Shown here: in pieces, positions 21,157 to 30,378 of the stretch
Position numbering within the stretch: position 1 is the first letter of the stretch
How the letters are laid out: every line of letters starts with the position of its first letter
Translations under genes and position numbers: made by a program
NCBI GenBank assembly: GCA_947447665.1
Contig: CANFJX010000005.1
Location: 62,001-126,000 of the forward strand
Reading direction: 5' to 3'
Source: Bacteriovoracaceae bacterium
GTDB lineage: Bacteria; Bdellovibrionota; UBA1018
Length of the DNA stretch: 64,000 nucleotides
The notes under the pieces: model-generated
Seen by the model: the letters and a program-made list of their open reading frames with translations, nothing else
The model's database searches: none
Told to the model about the DNA's origin: nothing

Positions 21157-21896
21157 CGTCCCTCTTGACAGAAAGGGCGAGATCTGACACCCAAATGTTC
21201 ATGTCACTTCCGCACCACTTATCTGGAGCCCAACCTACAGGAATCCACCCCGGTGAGCCGGTAGCACAGTTTGAGATCGGGGCCTATCGTAATTTCGTCT
21301 ACCTAATCTTAGACTGGGACTCTAAAAAAGCTGCGATGTTAGATCCTCAATCGAATCTCGGTCCAGTCCTTCAAAGCCTGGCAACCCATGGATTTGAGCT
21401 CGTAGCGATTTTACTCACCCACACCCATTTCGATCACATAGCAGGGCTCCCAGAACTCAGCTTGCTGGCCCCACAAATACCAGTTTACGTTCACCCTTTC
21501 GACCTCCACCGTATCGATCCGCGTCTCAACCAGAATCTACGCTTAACATCCCTCCAAGAAGGGCAAACCATCTCAATCGGATCGCTCACAACCCAGGCTC
21601 TTCACACGCCAGGACATAGCGCTGGAGAGTGCTGTTACTTCTTAAGCACGAGCCCACCTTATCTTTTTACTGGGGACACAATTTTTATTCGGGACTGTGG
21701 TCGAACCGACTTGAGCTCTGGCAGCGACACGGAAATGTTCGCGTCGATCCAAAAAATCAAGACACTCCCCCCTGAGACCGTGATCCTGCCTGGCCATCAC
21801 TACAAAAAAGAATGCGCCTCCACCCTTCAAACCGAACTCAGAGAAAGTCCGCCTTTTCAGTGCAAAACAGTCGCCGAACTCTCTCAACTTCCGTGA
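21153..21896 (+). CDS. Metallo-beta-lactamase-fold hydrolase (glyoxalase II-like)
   Basis: LLTHTHFDHIAGL, HTPGHSAGECCY, LFTGDTIFIRDCGRTDL, ILPGHHYKKE; true start may be 21195 (MFMSLPHH). Confidence 0.85.
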   Translation: MTSLLTERARSDTQMFMSLPHHLSGAQPTGIHPGEPVAQFEIGAYRNFVYLILDWDSKKAAMLDPQSNLGPVLQSLATHGFELVAILLTHTHFDHIAGLPELSLLAPQIPVYVHPFDLHRIDPRLNQNLRLTSLQEGQTISIGSLTTQALHTPGHSAGECCYFLSTSPPYLFTGDTIFIRDCGRTDLSSGSDTEMFASIQKIKTLPPETVILPGHHYKKECASTLQTELRESPPFQCKTVAELSQLP

Positions 21897-22450
21897 GAAC
21901 CACTTTCTTGACCCAAGGCCTCATGATCTCTTCGGTCATGCATGCCCTCGTTTTTACCCTCTTTTTTATTCCATCCGGATGGAGCCCTCAACCCACGCTC
22001 AAGGCAACTGGCTCGCCAGAGGTCCTCGAAATAAAAATTCTCTCATCGATTTCCAATCGAGGAAAATCGTCCACCGCACGCAAACAACACACTCAACTAC
22101 GCCAAACAGTGCGGCCCGCGAATCTAAGCGCATCTCCAGCCGGAGACATTCATCTCCCAGATCCATTCCAATTAGATTTAATTCGAAAAATCAATGAAGC
22201 CCTGGATTACCCACTGAACCTCCGCGCCCGACGAATCGAGGGCACTGCACAAATCAAAATCATCCTATCCAAGACGGGGCATCTCGAGTCCACCCAGATC
22301 ATCCAAAGCAGTGGTCACCGAGAGCTCGATCAACTTGCCCTCAATGCAGTTACAGCGGCCCAACCCTATCCCCCACCGCCCGATTCACTCAGCACCCAAA
22401 ACAGAAATCTGACGATCAATCTCCCGGTCCAATTTCGACTTACCCAATAA
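21812..22450 (+). CDS. TonB family C-terminal domain protein (start uncertain, possibly about 21923)
   Basis: N-terminal TM then IKIILSKTGHLESTQIIQSSGHRELDQLALNAVTAAQPYPPPP. Confidence 0.8.
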   Translation: MRLHPSNRTQRKSAFSVQNSRRTLSTSVRTTFLTQGLMISSVMHALVFTLFFIPSGWSPQPTLKATGSPEVLEIKILSSISNRGKSSTARKQHTQLRQTVRPANLSASPAGDIHLPDPFQLDLIRKINEALDYPLNLRARRIEGTAQIKIILSKTGHLESTQIIQSSGHRELDQLALNAVTAAQPYPPPPDSLSTQNRNLTINLPVQFRLTQ

Positions 22451-22464
22451 GATTTCTCAACGCT

Positions 22465-22851
22465 TCACTCAGGCTCCACCCGCTCAACCCTCTTAATCTT
22501 GTCTAGAAGTTCCTGCAAAACAAAAGGCTTTCCGATCCAGCCACTTGCACCGATCTCTTTTGCTCGCTGTTCGGCATCTGCCGCAGCGGTCATAATCAGG
22601 ATCGGAGCCAGGTGATCATACCGATCGACGAATTCTCTAGCGAATTGCCACCCGGTCATCACCGGCATTTTCATATCCAAGAGAATGCAGTTTGGAATGC
22701 GCCCTAACTTAAGCCACTCAAGGGCACTTAGGCCGTTCTCGGCGGTTTGAACAACATAACCCTCTGACTCGAGAAATACTTGAAGTGTATACCGAATATC
22801 TTCTTCATCCTCGATCACCAGCACCAATTTGGAAGCAGAACCCAGAGTCAT
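22465..22851 (-). CDS. Response regulator (receiver domain only)
   Basis: LVIEDEEDIRYTLQVFLESEGYVV, CILLDMKMPVMTGWQFA. Confidence 0.92.
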   Translation of the reverse strand: MTLGSASKLVLVIEDEEDIRYTLQVFLESEGYVVQTAENGLSALEWLKLGRIPNCILLDMKMPVMTGWQFAREFVDRYDHLAPILIMTAAADAEQRAKEIGASGWIGKPFVLQELLDKIKRVERVEPE

Positions 22852-24353
22852 GAAGCCGCCTGGTCTAAAACGATCTCTCTAGGAATTTCAAAAGGAATTT
22901 CAAAGTAAAAGGTGCTCCCCACACCCATTTGACTCTTTACACCGATCGAGCCGCCATGAAGCTCCACCAATCCTCGGCAGATAAACAATCCAAGTCCCAA
23001 GCCTGCATAGCGCACCTCCTCAGCATCCTCACCTCGATCAAACACCTTAAATAGCTCCTTTTGACGCTCCGGCGGTATTCCTGAGCCGCGGTCTTTCACG
23101 GCTACCCGCACACGAGTGAGATCTTTTTCCATCGAGATCTCAATTGGCGTGCCAGCAGGCGTGTACTTAACCGCATTATCTATGAGATTGGATATCACCT
23201 CATAAATTCGGACCGGATCTACAGTGATCTCCACCGGATAGAGAGGCTCCGAAAAAAGAAATCGACGATCAGGAAATTGCATTTCAAAATTAAGGCGACA
23301 CTCGGAAATTAAAGCACTTAGGTCGGTTCGCTGACGCTTTAACTTTAAAAATCCACGTTCCAATCGGGCGACCTCAAGCAGATCGACCACCAAGTGCGCC
23401 AAACGATCCGCTTGAACTCGCATTCGTTTCAAAGTAGAGATCTCCACTGCCTGGCCTTTTTCCATCTGTAATTCAGTCATCTGCAATAGGAGAGAAAATG
23501 CGGTTACGGGGGTACGCAGCTCATGGGCTGCAATATCTAAAAAACGAGTCCTTGCTCTTGCTGCACTCTCAGCTACCTCACAAGCGGACTTCAGTTTTTC
23601 CATTGCCCTCTTTTCATCGGTGATATCGCGGTTGAGGCCAAAAAGTTGCTTCACTTTTCCATTATAATCTCGCACGACCAAAGCGCTGGCAAAAATAGTT
23701 CTTACCGCACCGTCGGGGCGAACTACGCGAAATTCGAGCTTAAACTTGGTTTTACCTAAAAATGATTCCTGAAGAATTTGATTCGCGCGAGCTCGGTCGC
23801 CTGGGTGTAACCCCCTTTGCCAGGAATCGACGGTCCCTGAAAACGATTCCCGGGTGATTCCGTAAAATTTAAGCATTTGATCATCCCATTTCATTTGATC
23901 CTTCTGCACATCCCATTCCCAAATCCCTACGTTCGCAGCCTCGGCTGCAAACGTCAGCCGCTGAGCTCCCTCCGCTCGCATCTCCGCATCGGCAAGCTTT
24001 TTGGTCCGAACATTCATGAATTGAACCAAGACAGAGATAGAAAGGCTGGTGAGTACAAAAATAAATACCTGGAGCCAGGCACCTGATTCACTCACTTTAA
24101 GACTATTTAGGAGTGGCATAAAGAAATACACGACCGTCAGAACCGAGACGAAGGTTGCGGCGCTTCCAGCAATAATCCCCCCCCCAAAAAGAGAGGCAAT
24201 CATTACCGCAGGCAGAAATAAAATAAAGCGACTTGGCCCCACCCAAGGCCAAAGAACCCATTGCAAAGCCGCACCGAAGATGGCTATCACCGCCCCAAAG
24301 ATCACTTGGATCACAGGATGTTGTAAATTAACTCCAGTGCGCAAGTATTTCAC
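22848..24353 (-). CDS. PAS-containing sensor histidine kinase with KdpD/DUF4118-like TM region
   Basis: AAHELRTPVTAFS H-box, NLIDNAVKYTPAGTPIEI N-box, GLGLGLFICRGLVELHGG; ATGA-type overlap with the response regulator. Confidence 0.92.
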   Translation of the reverse strand: MKYLRTGVNLQHPVIQVIFGAVIAIFGAALQWVLWPWVGPSRFILFLPAVMIASLFGGGIIAGSAATFVSVLTVVYFFMPLLNSLKVSESGAWLQVFIFVLTSLSISVLVQFMNVRTKKLADAEMRAEGAQRLTFAAEAANVGIWEWDVQKDQMKWDDQMLKFYGITRESFSGTVDSWQRGLHPGDRARANQILQESFLGKTKFKLEFRVVRPDGAVRTIFASALVVRDYNGKVKQLFGLNRDITDEKRAMEKLKSACEVAESAARARTRFLDIAAHELRTPVTAFSLLLQMTELQMEKGQAVEISTLKRMRVQADRLAHLVVDLLEVARLERGFLKLKRQRTDLSALISECRLNFEMQFPDRRFLFSEPLYPVEITVDPVRIYEVISNLIDNAVKYTPAGTPIEISMEKDLTRVRVAVKDRGSGIPPERQKELFKVFDRGEDAEEVRYAGLGLGLFICRGLVELHGGSIGVKSQMGVGSTFYFEIPFEIPREIVLDQAAS

Positions 24354-24473
24354 CTTCTAAAAATTCATAAGAAATAAATAGAACTGAGAACTTAGAACTG
24401 CAAAGGGAAAGCCATCCATGGCGAACCCCGCATCAAGCCTTTGCCGAGATACTCCCAGCATCCATGCCGGAAA

Positions 24474-25205
24474 TCACTGCAAAAGCTTGCTAAGCTGGTC
24501 TTGTTCTTGCGCTAATAGTTGGGAGCGAACGGGATCGGCACTCGAGCTTGCGTCAGCCTTGAGAGCATGAACCCGCCCCTCGATAGCACTCACTGAATCC
24601 CTAATCTCATTCTCCACTTTTTTCTTAAACATCCCTAAAAGAAACGAGGGGACGCTACTGTTTGGCTTAATTAAGTCGGAATATACTAGCAAAGCGGACT
24701 CGCCTGCATTTCCAAGCGGCTCAAACACAGCAAATCCGTCCGACAGTTCTGCCAACCGCGAACTGGCCAACTTCCAATCAACGCGATAGCTGCTATCGAC
24801 TTTATGAACCCACTCTTTCACCGTGGTATCATCAGATTGCCCCATCATTTGGATACGATAATTCAGGGTAAGATGTCCTCCCGGCTGGGTCTCCGTAACC
24901 TCCGACGAGACGATTCCTGGAAAATACTCGTGATGCCGATTAAAATCACAAAAAACCGCAGCCGACTCAAACGCCGTCGCATTGATCTTCTGATAAATCG
25001 TAAACTGTGGCCAAGGATCGCCGGAAATCTCTTGTTCTTTGACTACCTGATGCCCAGCACGAATCTCAGCCTGCTCATCCGGACTGAGATGATCATAGTA
25101 CCCAGCCTGAACTGCCTGAGTCAAAACAAGAAGCAACCCAGTGCTAAGACTCGCAGTCATCAAGTTTTTCCCGAGTTTTGCATTAATTTTCATAAAACCC
25201 CCCAT
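24474..25205 (-). CDS. Exported SRPBCC/START-like protein
   Basis: Signal peptide; FTIYQKINATAFESAAVFCDFNRHHEYFPGIVSSEVTE. Confidence 0.6.
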   Translation of the reverse strand: MGGFMKINAKLGKNLMTASLSTGLLLVLTQAVQAGYYDHLSPDEQAEIRAGHQVVKEQEISGDPWPQFTIYQKINATAFESAAVFCDFNRHHEYFPGIVSSEVTETQPGGHLTLNYRIQMMGQSDDTTVKEWVHKVDSSYRVDWKLASSRLAELSDGFAVFEPLGNAGESALLVYSDLIKPNSSVPSFLLGMFKKKVENEIRDSVSAIEGRVHALKADASSSADPVRSQLLAQEQDQLSKLLQ

Positions 25206-25328
25206 TGGTTTAAAGCGAGCAACTCATATCCCCTGGTTATTTTCGTAACTGAGAATAAAAAATGGGTCAAGTTATTCCATCAATCATGCAATGAGTTAGT
25301 GAAGATTTTTAAAACACAGCCCGAAGAC

Positions 25329-26585
25329 TCAGGGCATATATCGATAATTCAGAAAAACCTTCTTACCTAAGTTTACCTGAATTATTTTTTCCGACAGTGA
25401 ATGGGAACCATTGGGCGTCAATTTGATCTGATAGGTACCTGGATCCACGACCAGCCTTAAAACCTGTAGATCTCGAGGCAATAGATTCCATGAACGCAAG
25501 TCAGCCTGATCACTTCCATACATGATCAGCCGAGCTACAAGGCCGAGGAGCGGACTATTCGTTTGTCTTTCAACAACATAAGACAAGGACTCTTTTGCGA
25601 CGATGCCCGCCACCTTTTTGGCAACCATGGCGCTATATTTTTCGTCTAAATTTCTGCTAGCGATCGCTTCGATATTCTCAACCATCAGGGTTTGTCCCGC
25701 TTTTTGAAAATCACCGGAGCTGGTCAAACTCCTGATCTCGACGTCGGCTGACCAGACCGGGTTCCACCTCGGATAGAATCTCGGCAACGACTGAAATTGA
25801 GGGTTAGGCTTTTTAATGGGGGATATCCCATTTTCATAGAGAATGATAATTTCGGCTTTTTTTGACTTAGAACTCAACAACAATGCTCTCTGATGGTCCT
25901 CTCGCGTTAAATGAAATTGTTCATCCCACCGGTCCATCTCATCTGGCATCGAAAGTTCTTTCGCGCATCGCCAGAGGTCGAGACCCAAACCAGGTAAATC
26001 TGGACTTAGCTCAAATGTTTTTTGATAATCCACGTAAGCATCATTAAAATTCTTGTCAGACTCAAAGAGGATCCCTGAAAGGTAGCGAGCAAAAGGGCTT
26101 TGCTGATATTTTTTTTTCCCCTGTGCGATCATCATTTCGACTTTATGATTGACCCGCCTGAGCTCAACGAGTGCGTCTTCTTTATTTCCCATCAAAGCGT
26201 AGTTCATCGCTAAATACGTATTGATCAGGACCTTTTCATAATCCTCACCCTGGTAGTCCTTTGTATTTTCGCTTGCCACCAAGGTCGCGGCCTCTGCTGA
26301 GATACTCGTGTAATCTTTGATTTCTGCTATTTTGTCGGCCTTGAGAAAAGCCCGGTTGCTTTCCTCAAACCTACCAGCAGAATGATAGGCAAGACCGAGA
26401 TCCAGTAGATAGAGGAGCGAGTCCTTTCCATTAATCCCTTGAGCACTCCACCCTGCATCAAGTCGCACGGCGGCTTGATCGTACTGCTCTGACCGAAACA
26501 AGTCGTCAGTGACACGATCTGACATTCGTGCCGATACGCATCCTGATAAACTAAAAACAAGGACGACCGTAAAAAGCCTATTCAT
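25329..26585 (-). CDS. COG3014-like TPR lipoprotein (ORF opens at 26624)
   Basis: MNRLFTVVLVFSLSGC lipobox; TPR-like repeats; LVDPGTYQIKL C-terminal region; adjacent to an LpoB-like gene. Confidence 0.7.
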   Translation of the reverse strand: MNRLFTVVLVFSLSGCVSARMSDRVTDDLFRSEQYDQAAVRLDAGWSAQGINGKDSLLYLLDLGLAYHSAGRFEESNRAFLKADKIAEIKDYTSISAEAATLVASENTKDYQGEDYEKVLINTYLAMNYALMGNKEDALVELRRVNHKVEMMIAQGKKKYQQSPFARYLSGILFESDKNFNDAYVDYQKTFELSPDLPGLGLDLWRCAKELSMPDEMDRWDEQFHLTREDHQRALLLSSKSKKAEIIILYENGISPIKKPNPQFQSLPRFYPRWNPVWSADVEIRSLTSSGDFQKAGQTLMVENIEAIASRNLDEKYSAMVAKKVAGIVAKESLSYVVERQTNSPLLGLVARLIMYGSDQADLRSWNLLPRDLQVLRLVVDPGTYQIKLTPNGSHSLSEKIIQVNLGKKVFLNYRYMP

Positions 26586-26634
26586 AAGATTTTCCAGAGT
26601 CGTCCCGGATCTATTCTCAGACACTCAGCCTCTG

Positions 26635-27252
26635 CTAGAGGCCGTAAGTTTGCTTTTTGAACTTTTTACGCAGTTCCTTTTCCTGAGTGCAATCAATGGT
26701 AGAGGCTTCGAGATTGGTTAAGTTCATGGTCAACTTATAGTAAACGAACTTAGTACCACCCAACTCCTGAACATTTGTCGAGAGACTCCCATTAAGAATG
26801 TAGTCCGCACCCGCTTGCTTTCCGCGCTTTTTCTGGGTCACCTCAGAGACATTTCCAGCAGCATTGTAATCGTATTCTTCATCCAGAGTTTCTCGCGCCT
26901 CTTTATCAACGAAGCGAACTTTCCCTGAGTTAATGAGTGCGGTTCTAATCTTGTTGGTCATTGAAATCATGTCAATATGATCTTGGGTTCGATTGGCAAC
27001 CTTTTCAACAATGACAATCGGCGGCTTGGGAGCATTGGCAATATAACCGCAGGAAACCATAGCTCGGATCATGGTATCAGCCATCTGCTGCATGTCTGCC
27101 TCGTTAAACTTATCATCCAAGAGCTCGACGCGCGTTGGGTCGTCGTACTCACCTCCGGTAAAAGCTCTCGGCCCACTTGCGCACCCGCTCAAACCGAGAG
27201 CCAATAAGCACACCCCACCCGCGATCCGTTGCTGAAATTTAAACATAGCCAA
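26635..27252 (-). CDS. lpoB: LpoB-like penicillin-binding protein activator lipoprotein
   Basis: Lipobox LGLSGC; VEKVANRTQDHIDMISMTNKIRTALINSGKVRFVDKEA, QAGADYILNGSLSTNVQE. Confidence 0.75.
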   Translation of the reverse strand: MAMFKFQQRIAGGVCLLALGLSGCASGPRAFTGGEYDDPTRVELLDDKFNEADMQQMADTMIRAMVSCGYIANAPKPPIVIVEKVANRTQDHIDMISMTNKIRTALINSGKVRFVDKEARETLDEEYDYNAAGNVSEVTQKKRGKQAGADYILNGSLSTNVQELGGTKFVYYKLTMNLTNLEASTIDCTQEKELRKKFKKQTYGL

Positions 27253-27359
27253 CCCCTCTTGATTAGAAAATATAAACCAGCTTATGCCTAGAGCGGGATT
27301 TTTGTAAATAATAAGTACTGGTTGAGATCCTAATCTCTTCAGAGTAGGACTGAGCGAGG

Positions 27360-28250
27360 ATGTATTCAGTCTCCAAAAAAATAGCAGTCACATTAGATAG
27401 AAACCTAGTTTTCGTGCACGGAAAGGGTGGGGTCGGTAAAACCTCAGTCTCCCAAGCCATTGCACTCGGGCTAGCGGCCAAAAAAAAAAGAACCCTTTGG
27501 GTCGCGATTGAGGATCCAATGCGTCCCCCGGGGGAGCTCCTACCCCAAGGACCGAATCTCTGGCATCTCAACTGCAGTTTTAAGCTCGCCTTTGAGGAAT
27601 ATGCTGGACTGAAAATTGGCATGCCCCGATTGACTCATCTTTTTGTCCAAAACAAACTCATGCAGTACCTCGCAAAAGCAGCTCCGGGAGTCCATGAAAT
27701 CGTATTACTAGGTAAGATCTGGTACGAGAGAACCCGTTACGACCACGTCATCGTAGATATGCCATCCACGGGGTATGGACTCGCGATGTTTCAAAGCACC
27801 GAGAATATTTCGCATCTTTTTGGGGGCGGACCGCTCCACAAGGATGCTGAGTCAATGCTCAAAACCCTTCGATCCCCCGAGGAAACGGGTCACATCATCA
27901 TTTCCCTACCAGAGGAAATGCCGCTCCGCGAATCCTTAGAGCTCAACGACTTTTTAATCCGAAATTTCGAAAAAAATCCGGCTGCCTTCTTGGTCAATCG
28001 CGTGTTTCCGCAGATTAATGAGACTTTGGAGCTCAGCCCTGCTCTCACTGAGAGAATCAACCCATTGGCGACCTCGGTCGAAGACTATGCTCAAATGCGC
28101 TCTTGGCTGGAATCGTTCAACCTCAGAATCTGGAAAGATGCCGGCATCCACTACGGGGCGCTTCGCCAAGTTGCCCCTGACCTCCAAGACTCTGAATCTC
28201 CCTTAATTCGCCTCCTGTGTGAGCAACTCCAAAGAGAGGCCTATTTATGA
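27360..28250 (+). CDS. ArsA/GET3-like ATPase, paralogue 1
   Basis: LVFVHGKGGVGKTSVSQAIALGLAA deviant Walker A; DHVIVDMPSTGYGLAM. Confidence 0.85.
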   Translation: MYSVSKKIAVTLDRNLVFVHGKGGVGKTSVSQAIALGLAAKKKRTLWVAIEDPMRPPGELLPQGPNLWHLNCSFKLAFEEYAGLKIGMPRLTHLFVQNKLMQYLAKAAPGVHEIVLLGKIWYERTRYDHVIVDMPSTGYGLAMFQSTENISHLFGGGPLHKDAESMLKTLRSPEETGHIIISLPEEMPLRESLELNDFLIRNFEKNPAAFLVNRVFPQINETLELSPALTERINPLATSVEDYAQMRSWLESFNLRIWKDAGIHYGALRQVAPDLQDSESPLIRLLCEQLQREAYL

Positions 28251-29374
28251 AGTCTTCCATTGATCAGACCCTTCAAAATAAGCGGGTCATCATTACTTGC
28301 GGAACCGGAGGGGTAGGCAAAACCACTCTTAGCGCAGCCCTGGGAATTCGAGCAGCCATCCAAGGACGACGTGCGGTCGTGGTCACGATCGATCCAGCCA
28401 AGCGGCTCGCCACGTCGTTGGGGCTCTCTGGCCTTGGCGACCAACCTACGGATTTAACTCCCCAGGTTCAAGCTGCTTTTGAACGCGCCAAACTGAACGG
28501 AGCATCGTTACCCGAAGAAATGAAAGGGACGCTCGCTGCCATCGTGCCCGACACCCGCAAAACATTTGAAAACTTTGTACGTGAACTAGCCCCTTCTCCA
28601 GCTGCCGCAGAGAGGGTCATGTCTAACCCTATTTTTCAGATTTTTGCCAAGGAGTTCTCGGGAACCAATGAGTATATGGCCCTGGAGAGGCTTCACTCAC
28701 TCCACATTCAAAACCATTATGATTGCATTATTTTAGACACCCCCCCCACCCGTAACACTTTGGCTTTTCTTGAGGCTCCACGGCTATTAGCTCAATTCTT
28801 CGATGAGAAGCTGATCCGCTGGCTCGTACTCCCTGCGAATAAGATCGTTGCTACGGGAATGAAAAAGGCATTCTCAATCCTAGAAGGGCTGACCGGGGCT
28901 AGCTTCATGTCCCACCTCTTTGATTTTGCTTCCGGCTTATTCTCAGTGCAGAGGAACTTCACTGCCAATCTAAAGCGAATCACGGAACTCATGGAGTCTC
29001 CTCAGGTTGGGTTTTTAATGGTGACAACGCCCACGCCCACTCACCAAGAAGAAGTAGATCATTTTATTCAGACTTTAAAGAAGCAAGGCCTCCACTTTGA
29101 GGGGATTATTTTCAACCGCACGCTCGCCTACCTTAAGGATGAAGTCCCCCAGGATACCGCCCGGGCTAAAAATCCCGCTTGGAAGGAGGCCTATGACCTC
29201 ATCCATGCCCTTCAAAAAAGGGAGCGCCGCGTTATCGCAAGTTTTATGCAGAAACCCGTTCAAGTTTGTGCGAAACTACCAGAGCTAGCCAGGGATGTTC
29301 ACTCGGTGGAGGACTTGTTTCATGTGGCGCTGGCGTTTGATGCCCGTTCTGATTTTAATACAGGCGAATCTTAA
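28247..29374 (+). CDS. ArsA/GET3-like ATPase, paralogue 2
   Basis: VIITCGTGGVGKTTLSAALGIRAA, VVTIDPAKRLA, CIILDTPPTRNTLAFLEAP. Confidence 0.88.
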   Translation: MKSSIDQTLQNKRVIITCGTGGVGKTTLSAALGIRAAIQGRRAVVVTIDPAKRLATSLGLSGLGDQPTDLTPQVQAAFERAKLNGASLPEEMKGTLAAIVPDTRKTFENFVRELAPSPAAAERVMSNPIFQIFAKEFSGTNEYMALERLHSLHIQNHYDCIILDTPPTRNTLAFLEAPRLLAQFFDEKLIRWLVLPANKIVATGMKKAFSILEGLTGASFMSHLFDFASGLFSVQRNFTANLKRITELMESPQVGFLMVTTPTPTHQEEVDHFIQTLKKQGLHFEGIIFNRTLAYLKDEVPQDTARAKNPAWKEAYDLIHALQKRERRVIASFMQKPVQVCAKLPELARDVHSVEDLFHVALAFDARSDFNTGES

Positions 29375-30344
29375 CCTATTGATTCCAAATACTTACGCCT
29401 CGCCAACGAGTGCAGGTCCGACCTCTACCGAGGAAGCTCAAATCATCTGGCACGAGGGTAAGGAGGCCTTTTTAGGCTCACGTTTTACTGAGGCAACCCA
29501 GAATTTACAGCGCCTCATGGATCGTTACCCAGCGGACCCTCATCGAGACGAGGCCTTAGAAATTTTAGGGACTGCTTATTACCGACTCGGAGACACACAG
29601 CGATCTATTCCTCTGCTCCTTGCCGCACTCGATGCCCAAGATTCTGAAATTCGAGGACAACAACTCCGGCTGCTCCTAGGTAAAACTTACCTTTTAGCTG
29701 GCAAATATGATGAGGCCCTCCTGGCAGTGAATGGAATAGAAAAAGCCAGCCCTCAGCTCGAACTCCCCCAAAATCTCCGCTCAGAAGCAACCCTCCTCAA
29801 AGGGCAGGCTCTTTTTGAAAAAAATCATCTCGATCGAGCCCACTTAGCGATCCTCAGCCTGGAGAGCGAATTACCTCAAATCCACGACACAGACCTCCAG
29901 AATCGAATTTATTCCTTTCGCCTTCAAGTTGGATTGATGAAGTGCGCTCGAATCTCAACCGCCGGACCCTTGACCGAGCTCCAAGTCAAAGATCAAACCG
30001 AGCGCCGGGCAAACTGCCTCCTCGATCAAGTGATCGCGGCAAAACCCCTCTTCTTTGCAAAGAATGCAAAGACTCCAGACGGCCTAATCAAACCATTAAA
30101 ACTCGCCTTCGAAGGTCTGCAAGAAATCTACAGGCACCCCCCCACACCGCCTGAACTCAAGGATCGAAAAAGAACTCACACTGAACTCGCACGCTATCGA
30201 GCAGAATTAGGAATGTTGTTAGAACCCATTTTTAAAAAGACGCTCTCTCAAGCGCAAGAGCTTCTCCAAAAATGGAAGACGGGTGCACCCGTCATGGAGA
30301 CGGAATTGCTTTCGACTCTTCTCAATGCGCTAAAAAAAATGTAA
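29295..30344 (+). CDS. TPR-repeat exported protein (start uncertain, overlaps upstream ATPase gene)
   Basis: Hydrophobic N-terminus then NLQRLMDRYPADPHRDEALEILGTAYYRLGDTQRSIPLLLAAL. Confidence 0.7.
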   Translation: MFTRWRTCFMWRWRLMPVLILIQANLNLLIPNTYASPTSAGPTSTEEAQIIWHEGKEAFLGSRFTEATQNLQRLMDRYPADPHRDEALEILGTAYYRLGDTQRSIPLLLAALDAQDSEIRGQQLRLLLGKTYLLAGKYDEALLAVNGIEKASPQLELPQNLRSEATLLKGQALFEKNHLDRAHLAILSLESELPQIHDTDLQNRIYSFRLQVGLMKCARISTAGPLTELQVKDQTERRANCLLDQVIAAKPLFFAKNAKTPDGLIKPLKLAFEGLQEIYRHPPTPPELKDRKRTHTELARYRAELGMLLEPIFKKTLSQAQELLQKWKTGAPVMETELLSTLLNALKKM

Positions 30345-30378
30345 GGCCTCATGGAATGGGCCGACTGGAAAAGGAATC

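Noticed and set aside
27360-29374. Arsenite-resistance system
   Set aside because: ArsA-like ATPases occur without ArsB, ArsC, ArsD or ArsR, so an arsenic pump call is not supported.
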